Assembly: GCF_000515255.1 (NCBI RefSeq)
Contig: NZ_KI911559.1
Span: 2,243,660-2,307,659 of the forward strand
DNA: 64,000 nt
Reading direction: 5' to 3'
Source: Rhodovibrio salinarum DSM 9154
GTDB taxonomy: Bacteria; Pseudomonadota; Alphaproteobacteria; Kiloniellales; Rhodovibrionaceae
The notes beneath the pieces are model-generated. The model did no database searches, was not told where the DNA came from, and was given only the letters and a program-made list of their open reading frames with translations. Shown here in pieces: positions 17,703 through 26,291 of this stretch. The translations under genes were made by a program, and so were the position numbers. Within the stretch, counting starts at the first letter, position 1. Each line of letters opens with the position of its first letter.

Positions 17703-18703
17703 CAGTGATAGCCCTCGTTCGGGTCGACCTTGCCGCGGAACACCCAGTAGACGTAGGCCGTGTAGCCCAGGATCATCGGCAGCAGCACGGCCGTGCCGGC
17801 GAGCAGGAACCACAGGCTGCTGTCGGGCGCCGCGCCGTTCCAGATCGTCACCGAATGGGGCACGATGTAGGGATAGAAGCTGATCCCGATGCCGATGTAG
17901 CAGAGCACGAAAAGGCCGTTGGCGGCCAGGAAGGGCAGGGCGTCCGGCCCGCGTTGCAATCCGCGCGCCAGCAGCGCCGCGCAGCCCAGCACCAGTAGCG
18001 GCATCACGCCGCTGAGGACCAGGTTGGGCCAATCGAACCAGCGGGCGAGGTAGGCGTCGTTCAGCAACGGCGTCCACAGACTGACCGAGCCGATCGCCGC
18101 CAGCGTCAGCGCGCCGAATACCCAGGCGAGGCGCACGGCCTGCTGGCGCGGGTGGCCTTCGGTCTTCATCACCATCCAGGTCGCGCCCAAGAGCGCGTCG
18201 CCGACCACCAGCGCGCAGCCGGTCATCACGCTGAACACCGTCAGCCAGTCGAACCAGCCGCCGGCGTAGCTGCGGTTGGCGACCTCGATGCCCTGGACCA
18301 GCGCGCCCAGCGCCACCCCCTGGGCGAAGGCCGCCAGTATCGAACCACCTGCGAAGGCGGCCGACCAGAAGTGCTTGTGCCGCTTGCTGCGCCAGCGGAA
18401 CTCGAACGCCGCCCCGCGGAACACCAGCGCCAGCAGCATCGCCGTCAGCGGCGCGTAGAGGGCGGGCAGGATCGTCGCGTAGGCCAGCGGGAACACCGCG
18501 AACAGGCCGCCGCCGCCCAGGATCAGCCAGGTTTCGTTGCCGTCCCAGACCGGGGCGACCGAGTTCATCATGATGTCGCGGTCCTGCTCGCTTTTCACCA
18601 GCGGGTAGAGGATGCCGATGCCGAGGTCGAAGCCGTCGAGCAGGATGTAGGCCAGGACCGCCACCGCGATCAGCGCGGCCCAGATGGTTGCTGGATCGAT
18701 CAT
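17702..18703 (-). CDS. cydB: Cytochrome bd-type quinol oxidase subunit II
   Basis: A 333-residue multi-spanning protein starting MIDPATIWAALIAVAVLAY with the family signatures LLDGFDLGIG, APVWDGNETWLI and a GGGGLFAVFPLAYA segment. It pairs with subunit I in quinol oxidation and oxygen reduction in the inner membrane. The form of the downstream subunit I matches the cyanide-insensitive CioAB branch. It is followed by a DUF2474 gene and preceded by a truncated cydA 13 bp away, so its function may be lost with its partner. Confidence 0.93.
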   Translation of the reverse strand: MIDPATIWAALIAVAVLAYILLDGFDLGIGILYPLVKSEQDRDIMMNSVAPVWDGNETWLILGGGGLFAVFPLAYATILPALYAPLTAMLLALVFRGAAFEFRWRSKRHKHFWSAAFAGGSILAAFAQGVALGALVQGIEVANRSYAGGWFDWLTVFSVMTGCALVVGDALLGATWMVMKTEGHPRQQAVRLAWVFGALTLAAIGSVSLWTPLLNDAYLARWFDWPNLVLSGVMPLLVLGCAALLARGLQRGPDALPFLAANGLFVLCYIGIGISFYPYIVPHSVTIWNGAAPDSSLWFLLAGTAVLLPMILGYTAYVYWVFRGKVDPNEGYH

Positions 18704-18716
18704 GGCGGTGTGCCTC

Positions 18717-19919
18717 CTATTCCGCGGGGAAGACCTTGTCGGGCGCGACCGAGGCCGCGGGCGTCAGCCCGGCCGAGCGGGTCGGCCCCTCGGGGCGGTC
18801 GCTCTCGCCGGCCTCCGGCGGCTTCGCCATCAGGCGCAGGATGTAGACCGTGCCAGCGCCGAACAGCGTGAAGTAGACGAGGATGAAGGCGACCAGCGAG
18901 GTCGCGACCGCTGGTGCGCCGACGGCTGAAGCGGAGTCGGCCGTGGTCAGCAACCCGTAGACCGTATAGGGCTGCCGGCCGACCTCCGTGGTGACCCAGC
19001 CGGCGAGTACGGCGACGAAGCCGGACGGCGCCATCGCCACGGCCGCGCGCTTCAGCCAGGTGTCGTCGTAGAGCTGCCTGCGCCGACGCTGGATCAGGCT
19101 CCAGAGGCCGACGCCGACCATCGCGAGGCCGAAGGCGACCATGATCCGGAACGACCAGAACACCCAGGCGGCCGGTGGACGCTGGTCTTCCGGGAAGGCG
19201 TCCAGACCCTTCACCGCGCCGTCCCAGTCGTGGGTCAGGATGAACGAGCCGAGGTTCGGGATGCCGATGGAATAGTGCAACTCACCGGCCTCGTCGTCGG
19301 GAATGCCGAACAGGTAGAGCGGGGCGCCGCTCTCGGTCTCGTAGTGGCCCTCCATCGCGGCGATCTTGGCGGGCTGGTGCTCCAGCGTGTTCAGGCCGTG
19401 CAGGTCGCCGGCCACGATCTGCAAGCGCGTGACTACGATCGCCATCCACATCGCCATCGAGAACATGATCCGCGCCCCGCGGTCGCGGCTGTTCTTCAGC
19501 AAGTGCCAGGCGCCCACGCCGCCGACCACGAACGCGGTCGTGAGGTAAGCGGCCAGCACCATGTGCACGAGCCGGTAGGGGAACGAGGGGGTGAAGACGA
19601 TCGCCCACCAGTCATCGGGTACGAACTGCCCGGCGTCGTTGATCGCGAAGCCGGCGGGCGTCTGCATCCAGCTGTTTACGCTCAGGATCCAGAAGGTGGA
19701 GAACAGCGTGCCAAAGGCCACCATGGCGGTGGCGAACAGGTGCAGCTTCGGGCCAACACGGTTGAAGCCGAACAGCATGATGCCGAGGAAGCCCGCCTCC
19801 AGGAAAAAGGCGCTCAGTACTTCGTAGCCCATCAGCGGGCCTACGATCGGGCCTGCCTTGTCGGCGAAGGTGCTCCAGTTCGTGCCGAACTGGTAGGACA
19901 TTACGATGCCCGACACCAC
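18717..19919 (-). pseudogene. cydA: Cytochrome bd oxidase subunit I (CioA type), 5'-truncated
   Basis: The frame runs 400 residues and starts at GTG inside the conserved block VVSGIVMSYQFGTNWS, which in complete CydA/CioA proteins lies about 65-70 residues from the N-terminus. The missing part includes the first membrane helix and the heme b595 histidine. Directly upstream in frame is a stop codon, and the neighbouring DNA is an IS5-family transposase remnant. The rest is intact (FFLEAGFLGIMLFG, GWVTTEVGRQPYTVYG). The short Q-loop and GRQPY motif fit the cyanide-insensitive group. I infer that an IS-mediated deletion removed the start and promoter. Confidence 0.85.
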
Positions 19920-20410
19920 CGTGGTTCCGGCTCACCGCGCGGCGGCGGGCGCGAGGGGGATTCTCCAGCGCCGAGCGGGCCGAGGCGGAGGCGATCGGCC
20001 GCTCCCGCGGCGGGCGGACCACGAAGTGCCACGGCGTCTGCGACGAACGCGGCCGGCTGCGGCGGTTCTGCATGACGGCCGGCCAGCGCAACGACATCGT
20101 GGCCGCCTGGGAACTGGTGGACGGGATCTCACCGGAGGCCGACGCGCTGATCGGCGACAAAGGCTACGACAGCAACGAGTTGCGCGCCTGGCTGGAAGAC
20201 CAGGGGCTGACGCCGGTGATCCCGTGACGGGAATTGGACGGCCAACGCCCCGCCCAAAACGCCGACCTCTACCGAGAACGCAACCGGATCGAACGCGCCT
20301 TCAACCGCCTGAAGGACTACCGGCGCTTCGCGACCCGCTTCGACAAGCTCGCAACCACATTCGAAGCTACCGTCGCGCTCATCGCTACGCGAATATGGTT
20401 CCTGGTTTGA
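19912..20410 (+). pseudogene. IS5-family (IS427-like) transposase remnant
   Basis: The left part reads DTTVVPAHRAAAGARG, then after a frameshift AEAIGRSRGGRTTK, RLRRFCMTAGQRND, ALIGDKGYDSNELR and, after an internal TGA near 20225, RNRIERAFNRLKDYRRFATRFDKLATTF. This covers the catalytic domain of IS5-group transposases from the first aspartate onward, but the N-terminal half is missing. Frameshift, stop and truncation make it dead. Its left edge coincides with the break in cydA. Confidence 0.85.
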
Positions 20411-20430
20411 GAAGTCCAGACCCGCAGGAA

Positions 20431-20464
20431 AAAGGGCCGTGCGCTGCGAAGCGCACGGCCCTTT
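20431..20464 (-). terminator. Terminator of the dps gene
   Basis: AAGGGCCGTGCGC pairs with GCGCACGGCCCTT around a short loop, with T residues following on the minus strand. It lies about 65 bases beyond the dps stop. Confidence 0.8.
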
Positions 20465-20529
20465 TCGTCAGGTGCGCGCAAGCGGCGGCTCCTCAGATAC
20501 CGGCCGCGTGCGCTGTGCACGTGCGGACG

Positions 20530-20994
20530 TCACGCCCGCATGCTGCGCATCATCCAGATCTGCTTTTCGTGCGCGCCAAGGCGCTCGGTCAGCAAGTCCG
20601 CGGTGGCTGAATCGCCGTGCGCCTCCGCGACCGATACCGACGCCCGGAGCGTGCGGAGCACGGTTTCGTTGTCGGCGATCAGCTCGTCGAGCATCGCCTC
20701 CGCCGTCGGTATCTGTTCGTTCTCTTTGATCGAGCTGCGCGCCTTGAACTTGGCGTAGGTGCCCGGTGCGTAGGCGCCCAACGCCCGAATCCGCTCGGCG
20801 ATATCATCCAGCGCATTCCACAGGTCGCTGTAATGTTCCTCGAACATGTTATGCAGACTGCGGAACCGCGGACCCTCGACGTTCCAGTGGAAGTTGTGCG
20901 CTTTTAGGTAAAGGAAGTAGCTGTCCGCCAGAACGTCGCACAACACGGTGATGGGTGTTTGTTCAGATTCGCTCTGAACGACTGCTTCATTCAT
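20530..20994 (-). CDS. dps: Dps-family DNA-binding ferritin-like protein
   Basis: I start at MNEAVVQSESEQ (ATG at 20992-20994, GGAG seven bases upstream), giving 154 residues. The Dps core is clear: LADSYFLYLKAHNFHWNVEG, FEEHYSDLWNALDDIAERIR, then a C-terminal helix ending HEKQIWMMRSM. The H, D and E residues of the dinuclear ferroxidase site (HNFHWN, DDIAERIR) are present. Dps oxidises ferrous iron with peroxide and shields DNA. It lies between the oxidase locus and the rhodanese gene and has its own terminator. Confidence 0.93.
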   Translation of the reverse strand: MNEAVVQSESEQTPITVLCDVLADSYFLYLKAHNFHWNVEGPRFRSLHNMFEEHYSDLWNALDDIAERIRALGAYAPGTYAKFKARSSIKENEQIPTAEAMLDELIADNETVLRTLRASVSVAEAHGDSATADLLTERLGAHEKQIWMMRSMRA

Positions 20995-21046
20995 CCTAGG
21001 TCTCCATTTGTTTAAGGTTTTCGGGCGTGGGTTTGTGTGATCGGCT

Positions 21047-21982
21047 TTACGGCCGCGCTGGGTTGGTAACCGGCCGGCTGGCGTCCTGCGTCCAGACGTG
21101 CATCGAGCCGTCGAAGAGCTGGGCGTTCTCGTTGCCAAGCACCTTCGACATCACGAACCAGGTCAGCGCGGAGACATGGCCGCTGTTGCAGTACGCGATC
21201 GCGCCATTGTCCATCGACGCGCCCTGGTGGGCGTAGACCGCGCGCAGCGTTTCCGTGTCCCGAAGCGTGGCTGGGCCCTTAGCTGAGACGTTCAGGGTGA
21301 AGGGCACGTTCACCGCGCTCGGGATGTGGCCGGCAGCGTAGACGTAGCCCGCCTGCTCAAGGCCGAGGTAGTAGGGCATCGGCCGGTTGTCGGTCAGCTG
21401 CACGCCGGCGTCGGTGCGTGCGGCGTCGACCTCCGCCACCGTGGCGAGCACGCTCTCGTCCGGGTTTCCGGAGGTGTAGTCGCCCGCCGTGATCTCGACC
21501 TCGCCGGTCGCCATGTCGTGCCCGGCCGCCCGCCAGGCCGCGTTGCCGCCGTCCAGGATCGCGACGTCGTCATGGCCGTAATAGGCGAATGTCCAGTAGA
21601 GCCGCGCCTGCGTGGTGATCTGCCCGGCAGCCTTGCCTGGAGAGGTGATAACCACAGGCTCGTCCGTGTCGACGCCGGCGTCGCGCATCAGCTGCTGGAA
21701 GGTCTCGGCGTCCAGGCGGACCTTCTGCCGCTCGACCCCGTCGATGACGCGCGTGGTACGCACCGCGTCCCAGCTAACGGGTGCGGCACCAGCGATGTGA
21801 GCCTCAGCAAAGGCGTCCAGATTGCGGCGCACGTCCAACACAGCGACCTCGCCGCGGTGCTCGGCCAGCCAGTCGGCGTTCACGACGGGACCGGGTGTCA
21901 CGCGCTCGGCCAGTGCGGGGCTGACGGTGATCGCGCTCGCTGCGAGAAGGGCGGCGGCGATCGGAACCTTCGGGTATGCCAT
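21047..21982 (-). CDS. Periplasmic two-domain rhodanese (sulfurtransferase)
   Basis: A 311-residue protein with a signal peptide (MAYPKVPIAAALLAASAITV, cut near ALA-ER). Two rhodanese domains follow. The first has VLDVRRNLDAFAEAHIAGA but a cysteine-free loop (ITSPGKAAG), so it is structural. The second carries the active cysteine in IAYCNSGHVSA. It should move sulfane sulfur between thiosulfate or persulfides and acceptors in the periplasm. An ATATTC element shared with other stress genes lies 56 bp upstream, and the SulP, DUF442 and MBL genes are its neighbours on the same strand. Confidence 0.88.
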   Translation of the reverse strand: MAYPKVPIAAALLAASAITVSPALAERVTPGPVVNADWLAEHRGEVAVLDVRRNLDAFAEAHIAGAAPVSWDAVRTTRVIDGVERQKVRLDAETFQQLMRDAGVDTDEPVVITSPGKAAGQITTQARLYWTFAYYGHDDVAILDGGNAAWRAAGHDMATGEVEITAGDYTSGNPDESVLATVAEVDAARTDAGVQLTDNRPMPYYLGLEQAGYVYAAGHIPSAVNVPFTLNVSAKGPATLRDTETLRAVYAHQGASMDNGAIAYCNSGHVSALTWFVMSKVLGNENAQLFDGSMHVWTQDASRPVTNPARP

Positions 21983-22037
21983 CGAGGTTCTCCTTATCGT
22001 GGCTATCTCTCCTCGGGAGATAAGCCACCTGTCACTT

Positions 22038-22058
22038 GTTGTGAAATGAATATGTTCG
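22038..22058 (-). promoter_or_regulatory. Shared ATATTC element, copy 2 (rhodanese gene)
   Basis: On the minus strand it reads GAACATATTCATTTCACAAC, 56 bp upstream of the rhodanese start. The inner part GAACATATTC is itself a palindrome. Confidence 0.5.
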
Positions 22059-22166
22059 ACCAGCTTGATCGAGTTTTTCGAACGAGCCGAGCGTCGGGAT
22101 GATCCGGAGCGTACGTCAGTGGGTCTGACTCGTGCGCATGCGGGCCCTCTCGAAGACCATGGTTGC

Positions 22167-23921
22167 TCATGTTGCCGTAGCTACCTGGGCACGGCGGACC
22201 GTGTCCGGGGCCAGGGCCTCCATTGCTTGATGCTGGCTTAGGAACACGCGCCCGCTGAGGTCGTCGAGGAAGGTGCTCCGCGCCAAGTTATCCATCACCG
22301 GGCCTTTCACTTCGGAGAGGTGAAAGGTAACGCCGGCATCTCGCAGACGCGCATTGATCGCCTCCAGGCTCTCCAGAGCACTGGCGTCGATCACGTTGAC
22401 GGCGGAGCACATCAGGATCACGTCGGACACGTCGGGCGATCGCGCGACCAAGTCGTAAACCGTGTCTTCGAGATATCGGGCATTGGCGAAGTAAAGACTT
22501 TCGTCGACGCGCAGGGTTAAGACCTGCGGACTTGTCACCACGCTGTGCCGTTCGATGTTGCGGAAGTGCTCGGTGCCCGGCACCTGGCCGACGACAGCCG
22601 CGTGCGGCCGGCTGGTTCTCCAGATGTGCAGAGCGAGCGACAGCCCGACACCTGTCACCACCCCAGCTTCAACGCCGACGCCAAGGACGATCACCATTGT
22701 CGCGGCCATCGCGGCGAAGTCGGTTTTTGAATAGCGGTAGGTCCGCCGGATTGCACCGAGATCGATCAGCGACAGCACGGCGACGATGATCGTTGCCGCC
22801 AGCGTCGCTTTTGGCAGCGCCTGAAATAGCGGTGTGAAGAAAAGGGCGGTGGCCGCGATGCCGGTAGCCGTGAAGACCCCGGCCATCGGCGTTTCCGCGC
22901 CCGCGTCGAAGTTCACGACCGACCGAGAAAAGCCGCCGGTGACGGGGAAGCCGCCGGAGAACGCCGATGCGATGTTTGCCGTACCGAGACCGGTGAGTTC
23001 CTGGTTGGCGTCGATCCGCTGACGTTTCTTTGCCGCCAGGGTCTGTGCGACCGACACGGACTCGACGAACCCGATCACGCTGATCAACAGCGCCGAGGTC
23101 GCGAGGCTGGACCATAGCTCGAGCTCAAGCGGCGGAACTGTGAAAGGCGGTAGCCCTTGCGGCACATCCCCAACCACAGAGACACCCTGAGTGTCGAGGT
23201 CGAACACTGCGACCGTGGCAGAGGTCACGACGACGGCGGCCACGGGGCCGGCTTTGGCCAGCATGTCGGCTGCGAAAGGCGGTAGCCCGACGCGCTTGCG
23301 CAGCAGCGGTTTCAACTGCGTGCGCACCCAGAACAGAAACGCTGTCGCGCCCGAACCCAGCAGCAGCGTCCAGCCATGCGTCCGCTCCAGCTGCTGCGCC
23401 AGCGAGTGCCCCATCTGAACAAGGGTATGACCGTGTGCGTCGACCCCCAAGATGTGCTTCAGCTGACTGACCGCGATCAGGATTCCGGACGCGGTGATAA
23501 AGCCAGAAATGACGGGATGGCTCAGCAGGTTCGCCAGGAACCCGAGCCGTAGCAGACCCATGGTAAGCAGCATCAAGCCGGACAGCAGGGCGAGGGCAAC
23601 CGCAGCGCCGAGGTAGCCCTCGGTGCCCGGTTCTGCGACCCTTGAGATGGTGGCGGCCGTGAGGAGGGACACAACCGCCACCGGTCCGACGGCAAGCGCA
23701 CGGCTCGATCCGAACAGTGCATAGGCCACCAGCGGCAGGATGCTGGCATAGAGGCCGACTTGCGCCGGTAGCCCCGCTAGCATGGCGTAGGCCAGGCTTT
23801 GCGGGATCAACATGATGGTGACGATGATCGCCGCGACAAGATCCGAGGACAGCTCGCGGCGGCCGTAGTGCCGGAGCCATGTGAGCGCCGGAAGGATCCG
23901 CGACGACGACGGGGAGATCAT
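22167..23921 (-). CDS. SulP-family anion transporter with STAS domain
   Basis: A 584-residue protein. The SulP signature MLIPQSLAYAMLAGLPAQVGLYAS lies near residues 37-60 in the membrane domain, which runs to about residue 420 with around 10-12 spans. A cytoplasmic STAS domain follows, with LYFANARYLED and NVIDASALESLEAINARL. SulP proteins carry sulfate, bicarbonate or other anions; the substrate cannot be told from sequence. The neighbouring sulfurtransferase, DUF442 and MBL genes favour sulfate or another sulfur oxyanion produced by persulfide oxidation. The upstream DUF442 gene is 62 bp away, so they may be co-transcribed. Confidence 0.9.
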   Translation of the reverse strand: MISPSSSRILPALTWLRHYGRRELSSDLVAAIIVTIMLIPQSLAYAMLAGLPAQVGLYASILPLVAYALFGSSRALAVGPVAVVSLLTAATISRVAEPGTEGYLGAAVALALLSGLMLLTMGLLRLGFLANLLSHPVISGFITASGILIAVSQLKHILGVDAHGHTLVQMGHSLAQQLERTHGWTLLLGSGATAFLFWVRTQLKPLLRKRVGLPPFAADMLAKAGPVAAVVVTSATVAVFDLDTQGVSVVGDVPQGLPPFTVPPLELELWSSLATSALLISVIGFVESVSVAQTLAAKKRQRIDANQELTGLGTANIASAFSGGFPVTGGFSRSVVNFDAGAETPMAGVFTATGIAATALFFTPLFQALPKATLAATIIVAVLSLIDLGAIRRTYRYSKTDFAAMAATMVIVLGVGVEAGVVTGVGLSLALHIWRTSRPHAAVVGQVPGTEHFRNIERHSVVTSPQVLTLRVDESLYFANARYLEDTVYDLVARSPDVSDVILMCSAVNVIDASALESLEAINARLRDAGVTFHLSEVKGPVMDNLARSTFLDDLSGRVFLSQHQAMEALAPDTVRRAQVATAT

Positions 23922-23983
23922 GAGGTAACCCTTGGGAAATCGATCGGAAGCGCCGTCGGTGCGGTCACAGGAAACCGCGAGGG

Positions 23984-24409
23984 TTACCGACCGCGGAGGT
24001 GCACGGTTTTGTCCAGAAGATCCGTGAGATCGAAGCCGGCGGCACTCGCCGTCGCCACCAACGCGTCGATATCCGCCGTTTGGCTGTTCGCGAGCGCCCA
24101 GAGCGTGACCGAGCGCTTGCCGCTGCGACAGAAGGCGGCAACTGGGCCATCGCTGTGCGCCAGCGTGCGCGCGAACGCGTCAACCTGGGCCTGTGTGATC
24201 TCACCATCGACCACCGGTTGGTGGAGAAAGGTCAAGCCATGCCGATCGGCGGCCGCGCGCAGGTCGTCCGATTCCGGCTGATCCGGCTGTTCACCATCGG
24301 GGCGATTGTTGACGACGGTGGTGTAGCCCGCAGCCGCTAGGTCCGCCATATCGTCGACGGTCAGCTGAGGTCCGACAGCAAGCGTTTCGGTGACTGGAAT
24401 AACGGGCAT
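23984..24409 (-). CDS. DUF442 / TIGR01244-type phosphatase-like sulfur protein
   Basis: A 141-residue protein with VVNNRPDGEQPDQPESDDL and the P-loop FCRSGKRSVTLWA (C94 to S100), the hallmark of the DUF442 group, which has a tyrosine-phosphatase fold. In the BigR-regulated Blh protein this domain is fused to an MBL persulfide dioxygenase. Here the MBL enzyme is a separate gene 94 bp upstream. The likely role is sulfur transfer or rhodanese-like chemistry during sulfide detoxification. Confidence 0.85.
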   Translation of the reverse strand: MPVIPVTETLAVGPQLTVDDMADLAAAGYTTVVNNRPDGEQPDQPESDDLRAAADRHGLTFLHQPVVDGEITQAQVDAFARTLAHSDGPVAAFCRSGKRSVTLWALANSQTADIDALVATASAAGFDLTDLLDKTVHLRGR

Positions 24410-24502
24410 ATTTTTGTTCCCTCGGATGTCCGAATGAGCGTGCTGATCGGCTGAGGTCGGCTATCTGACCGCGCCTCAGCCGGGTGATCCGGACCTTTAC
24501 CC

Positions 24503-25375
24503 TCAGAGCTGGTTGAGCGGGATTTTCAGGTAGGAGACGCCGTTGTCTTCGGGCATCGGCAGCTGGCCGGCATTGGTGTTGACCTGCAGGGCGTGCAGGA
24601 TCAGCGCCGGCATCGGCAGATCGGCGTCACGCTTCTTGCGGGTATCGACGAAGCTCGCTTCGTCGATACCGTCCTGCACGTGCGGGTTATTGGCCCGCTG
24701 CTGGACGACTGTGGACTCCCACTGCGGCTCCCGGCCGCCCGGCATGTAGTCGTGTCCGGTGAACAGCCGCGTCTCCCCCGGCAGCTCCTCCAGGATGCGC
24801 CGGATCGATGCGTAGAGGGTGTGCGCGTCTGCGCCCGGAAAGTCCGCGCGGGCAGTGCCGAAGTCGGGCTGGAACAGCGTGTCATGCACGAACGCGGCGT
24901 CCCCGATCACATAGGTGATCGAGGCCAGCGTGTGGCCGGGTGAATACATCACCCGCACCGGGATCTCGCCGACCTGGAAGGTGTCGCCGTCGGCGAACAG
25001 GCGGTCCCACTGCCGGCCATCGGTCGGCGTTTCGGCCGGCCAGTTGTAGAGCTTCTTCCAGAGTTGCTGGACATCCTTGACGTGCTCGCCGATCGCGATC
25101 GGCGCGCCGGTCTTCTCCTTGAGATAGCCGGCGGCCGAGAAGTGATCGGCGTGCGGGTGGGTATCCAGGATCCACTGTACGCTCAGGCCCTGCTCCTCAA
25201 CGTACTGCAGAATGGCGTCGGCGTGCTCGCTCGAGGTGCGGCCGGCCTTTTCGTCGTAGTTCAGGACCGGGTCGACGATCGCGCACTGCCGGGTCGCCGG
25301 ATCGGCAACGACATACTGCACGCTGAACGTCTTGGGGTCGAAGAACCCGGTGACATCGGGCTGGGGCGTAGTCAT
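24503..25375 (-). CDS. MBL-fold hydrolase, probable persulfide dioxygenase type
   Basis: I prefer the ATG of MTTPQPDVTGFFD (25373-25375, GAGG upstream), giving 290 residues. The metal site is THPHADHFSAAG (H73, H75, D77, H78), with later ligands in YSPGHTLAS, FVHDTLF and FTGHDY. The arrangement matches Blh/ETHE1-like beta-lactamase-fold enzymes that oxidise glutathione persulfide to sulfite; a glyoxalase-II-like role is the alternative. It lies between a peroxiredoxin and a DUF442 gene on one strand. Confidence 0.8.
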   Translation of the reverse strand: MTTPQPDVTGFFDPKTFSVQYVVADPATRQCAIVDPVLNYDEKAGRTSSEHADAILQYVEEQGLSVQWILDTHPHADHFSAAGYLKEKTGAPIAIGEHVKDVQQLWKKLYNWPAETPTDGRQWDRLFADGDTFQVGEIPVRVMYSPGHTLASITYVIGDAAFVHDTLFQPDFGTARADFPGADAHTLYASIRRILEELPGETRLFTGHDYMPGGREPQWESTVVQQRANNPHVQDGIDEASFVDTRKKRDADLPMPALILHALQVNTNAGQLPMPEDNGVSYLKIPLNQL

Positions 25376-25489
25376 GACGGGGACCTCGTCTGTTTCATAT
25401 TGAGAGTGAGACATCGGCGGGCGGAACGCCCGGCCAGCGTCTCCCGAGGAAGCGCGCCGGCCGGGTCGTACGTGGGTCGCACCGCGGGC

Positions 25490-26131
25490 CTAGACCTGCG
25501 TCGTGCAGAAGTACCAGTCGGTGTAATCGTAGCCCTGCTCGGCGCGCTTCTCGGCCTCCTCGACTGTCGCCGGCGGCGGCACGATCGCCCGGTCGCCCGA
25601 CTGCCAGGCCTCGGGCGTGGCGACGCCGTTGGCGTCGGCGCACTGCAGCGCCTGCACCAGTCGGACGATCTCGTCGATGCTACGGCCGGTGGGCATAGGG
25701 TAGTAAAGCATCGCCCGCAGCGTGCCCTCGGGATCGATCACGAAGGTCGCGCGCACCGCGGAGGTGTCGCTCGCCCCCGGCATGATCATGCCGTAGGCAC
25801 TGGAGACCTGCATCGAAATGTCGTCGATGATCGGGAAGCGGATGTCGACGCCGAAGTTCTGTTTGATGCTGCGCACCCAGGCGATATGCGAATGCGTGCT
25901 GTCGACCGACAGACCGATCAGATCGCAGCCGAGATCGAGAAACCGGTCGTGGTTACGTGCGAAGGCCATAAACTCGGTGCTGCATACCGGCGTGAAGTCG
26001 GCCGGGTGGGAGAACAGCACCAGCCAGCGGCCTTTATAGTCGGCCAGTTTACGTGGGCCGTGGGTGGTCTTGGTGTGGAAGTCCGGTGCCGGCTCGTTCA
26101 GGCGCGGCAGCGTCGGCTGCGTCTCGTTCAT
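25490..26131 (-). CDS. Peroxiredoxin (Prx6 / 1-Cys-like group)
   Basis: A 213-residue protein with the peroxidatic motif PADFTPVCSTEF (C50) and the conserved arginine in SAVRATFVIDPEG. The long C-terminal extension ending YTDWYFCTTQV adds a cysteine (C209), typical of the large Prx6-type enzymes. It reduces peroxides in the cytoplasm. It is divergent from the OxyR-like gene, and the 160-bp gap between them contains an ATATTC element. Confidence 0.92.
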   Translation of the reverse strand: MNETQPTLPRLNEPAPDFHTKTTHGPRKLADYKGRWLVLFSHPADFTPVCSTEFMAFARNHDRFLDLGCDLIGLSVDSTHSHIAWVRSIKQNFGVDIRFPIIDDISMQVSSAYGMIMPGASDTSAVRATFVIDPEGTLRAMLYYPMPTGRSIDEIVRLVQALQCADANGVATPEAWQSGDRAIVPPPATVEEAEKRAEQGYDYTDWYFCTTQV

Positions 26132-26227
26132 AATCTCGCAAGCTCCGCTATCCTCGTGTGTTCAGTTGTTCGGGCCATGAGGGCTGCGCCCGCCGAACAC
26201 CTTTGGATTTAGAGAGCTTGCCGTTTT

Positions 26228-26248
26228 CGGTAAAATGAATATATTTGG
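26228..26248 (-). promoter_or_regulatory. Shared ATATTC element, copy 3 (peroxiredoxin / oxyR-like gap)
   Basis: On the minus strand it reads AAATATATTCATTTTACCG, 97 bp upstream of the peroxiredoxin start and about 45 bp upstream of the divergent regulator. It could serve either direction. Confidence 0.5.
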
Positions 26249-26291
26249 CCAAGCCCATCGAAAAAATCGAATACAAACCAAGGGAGGGCCC

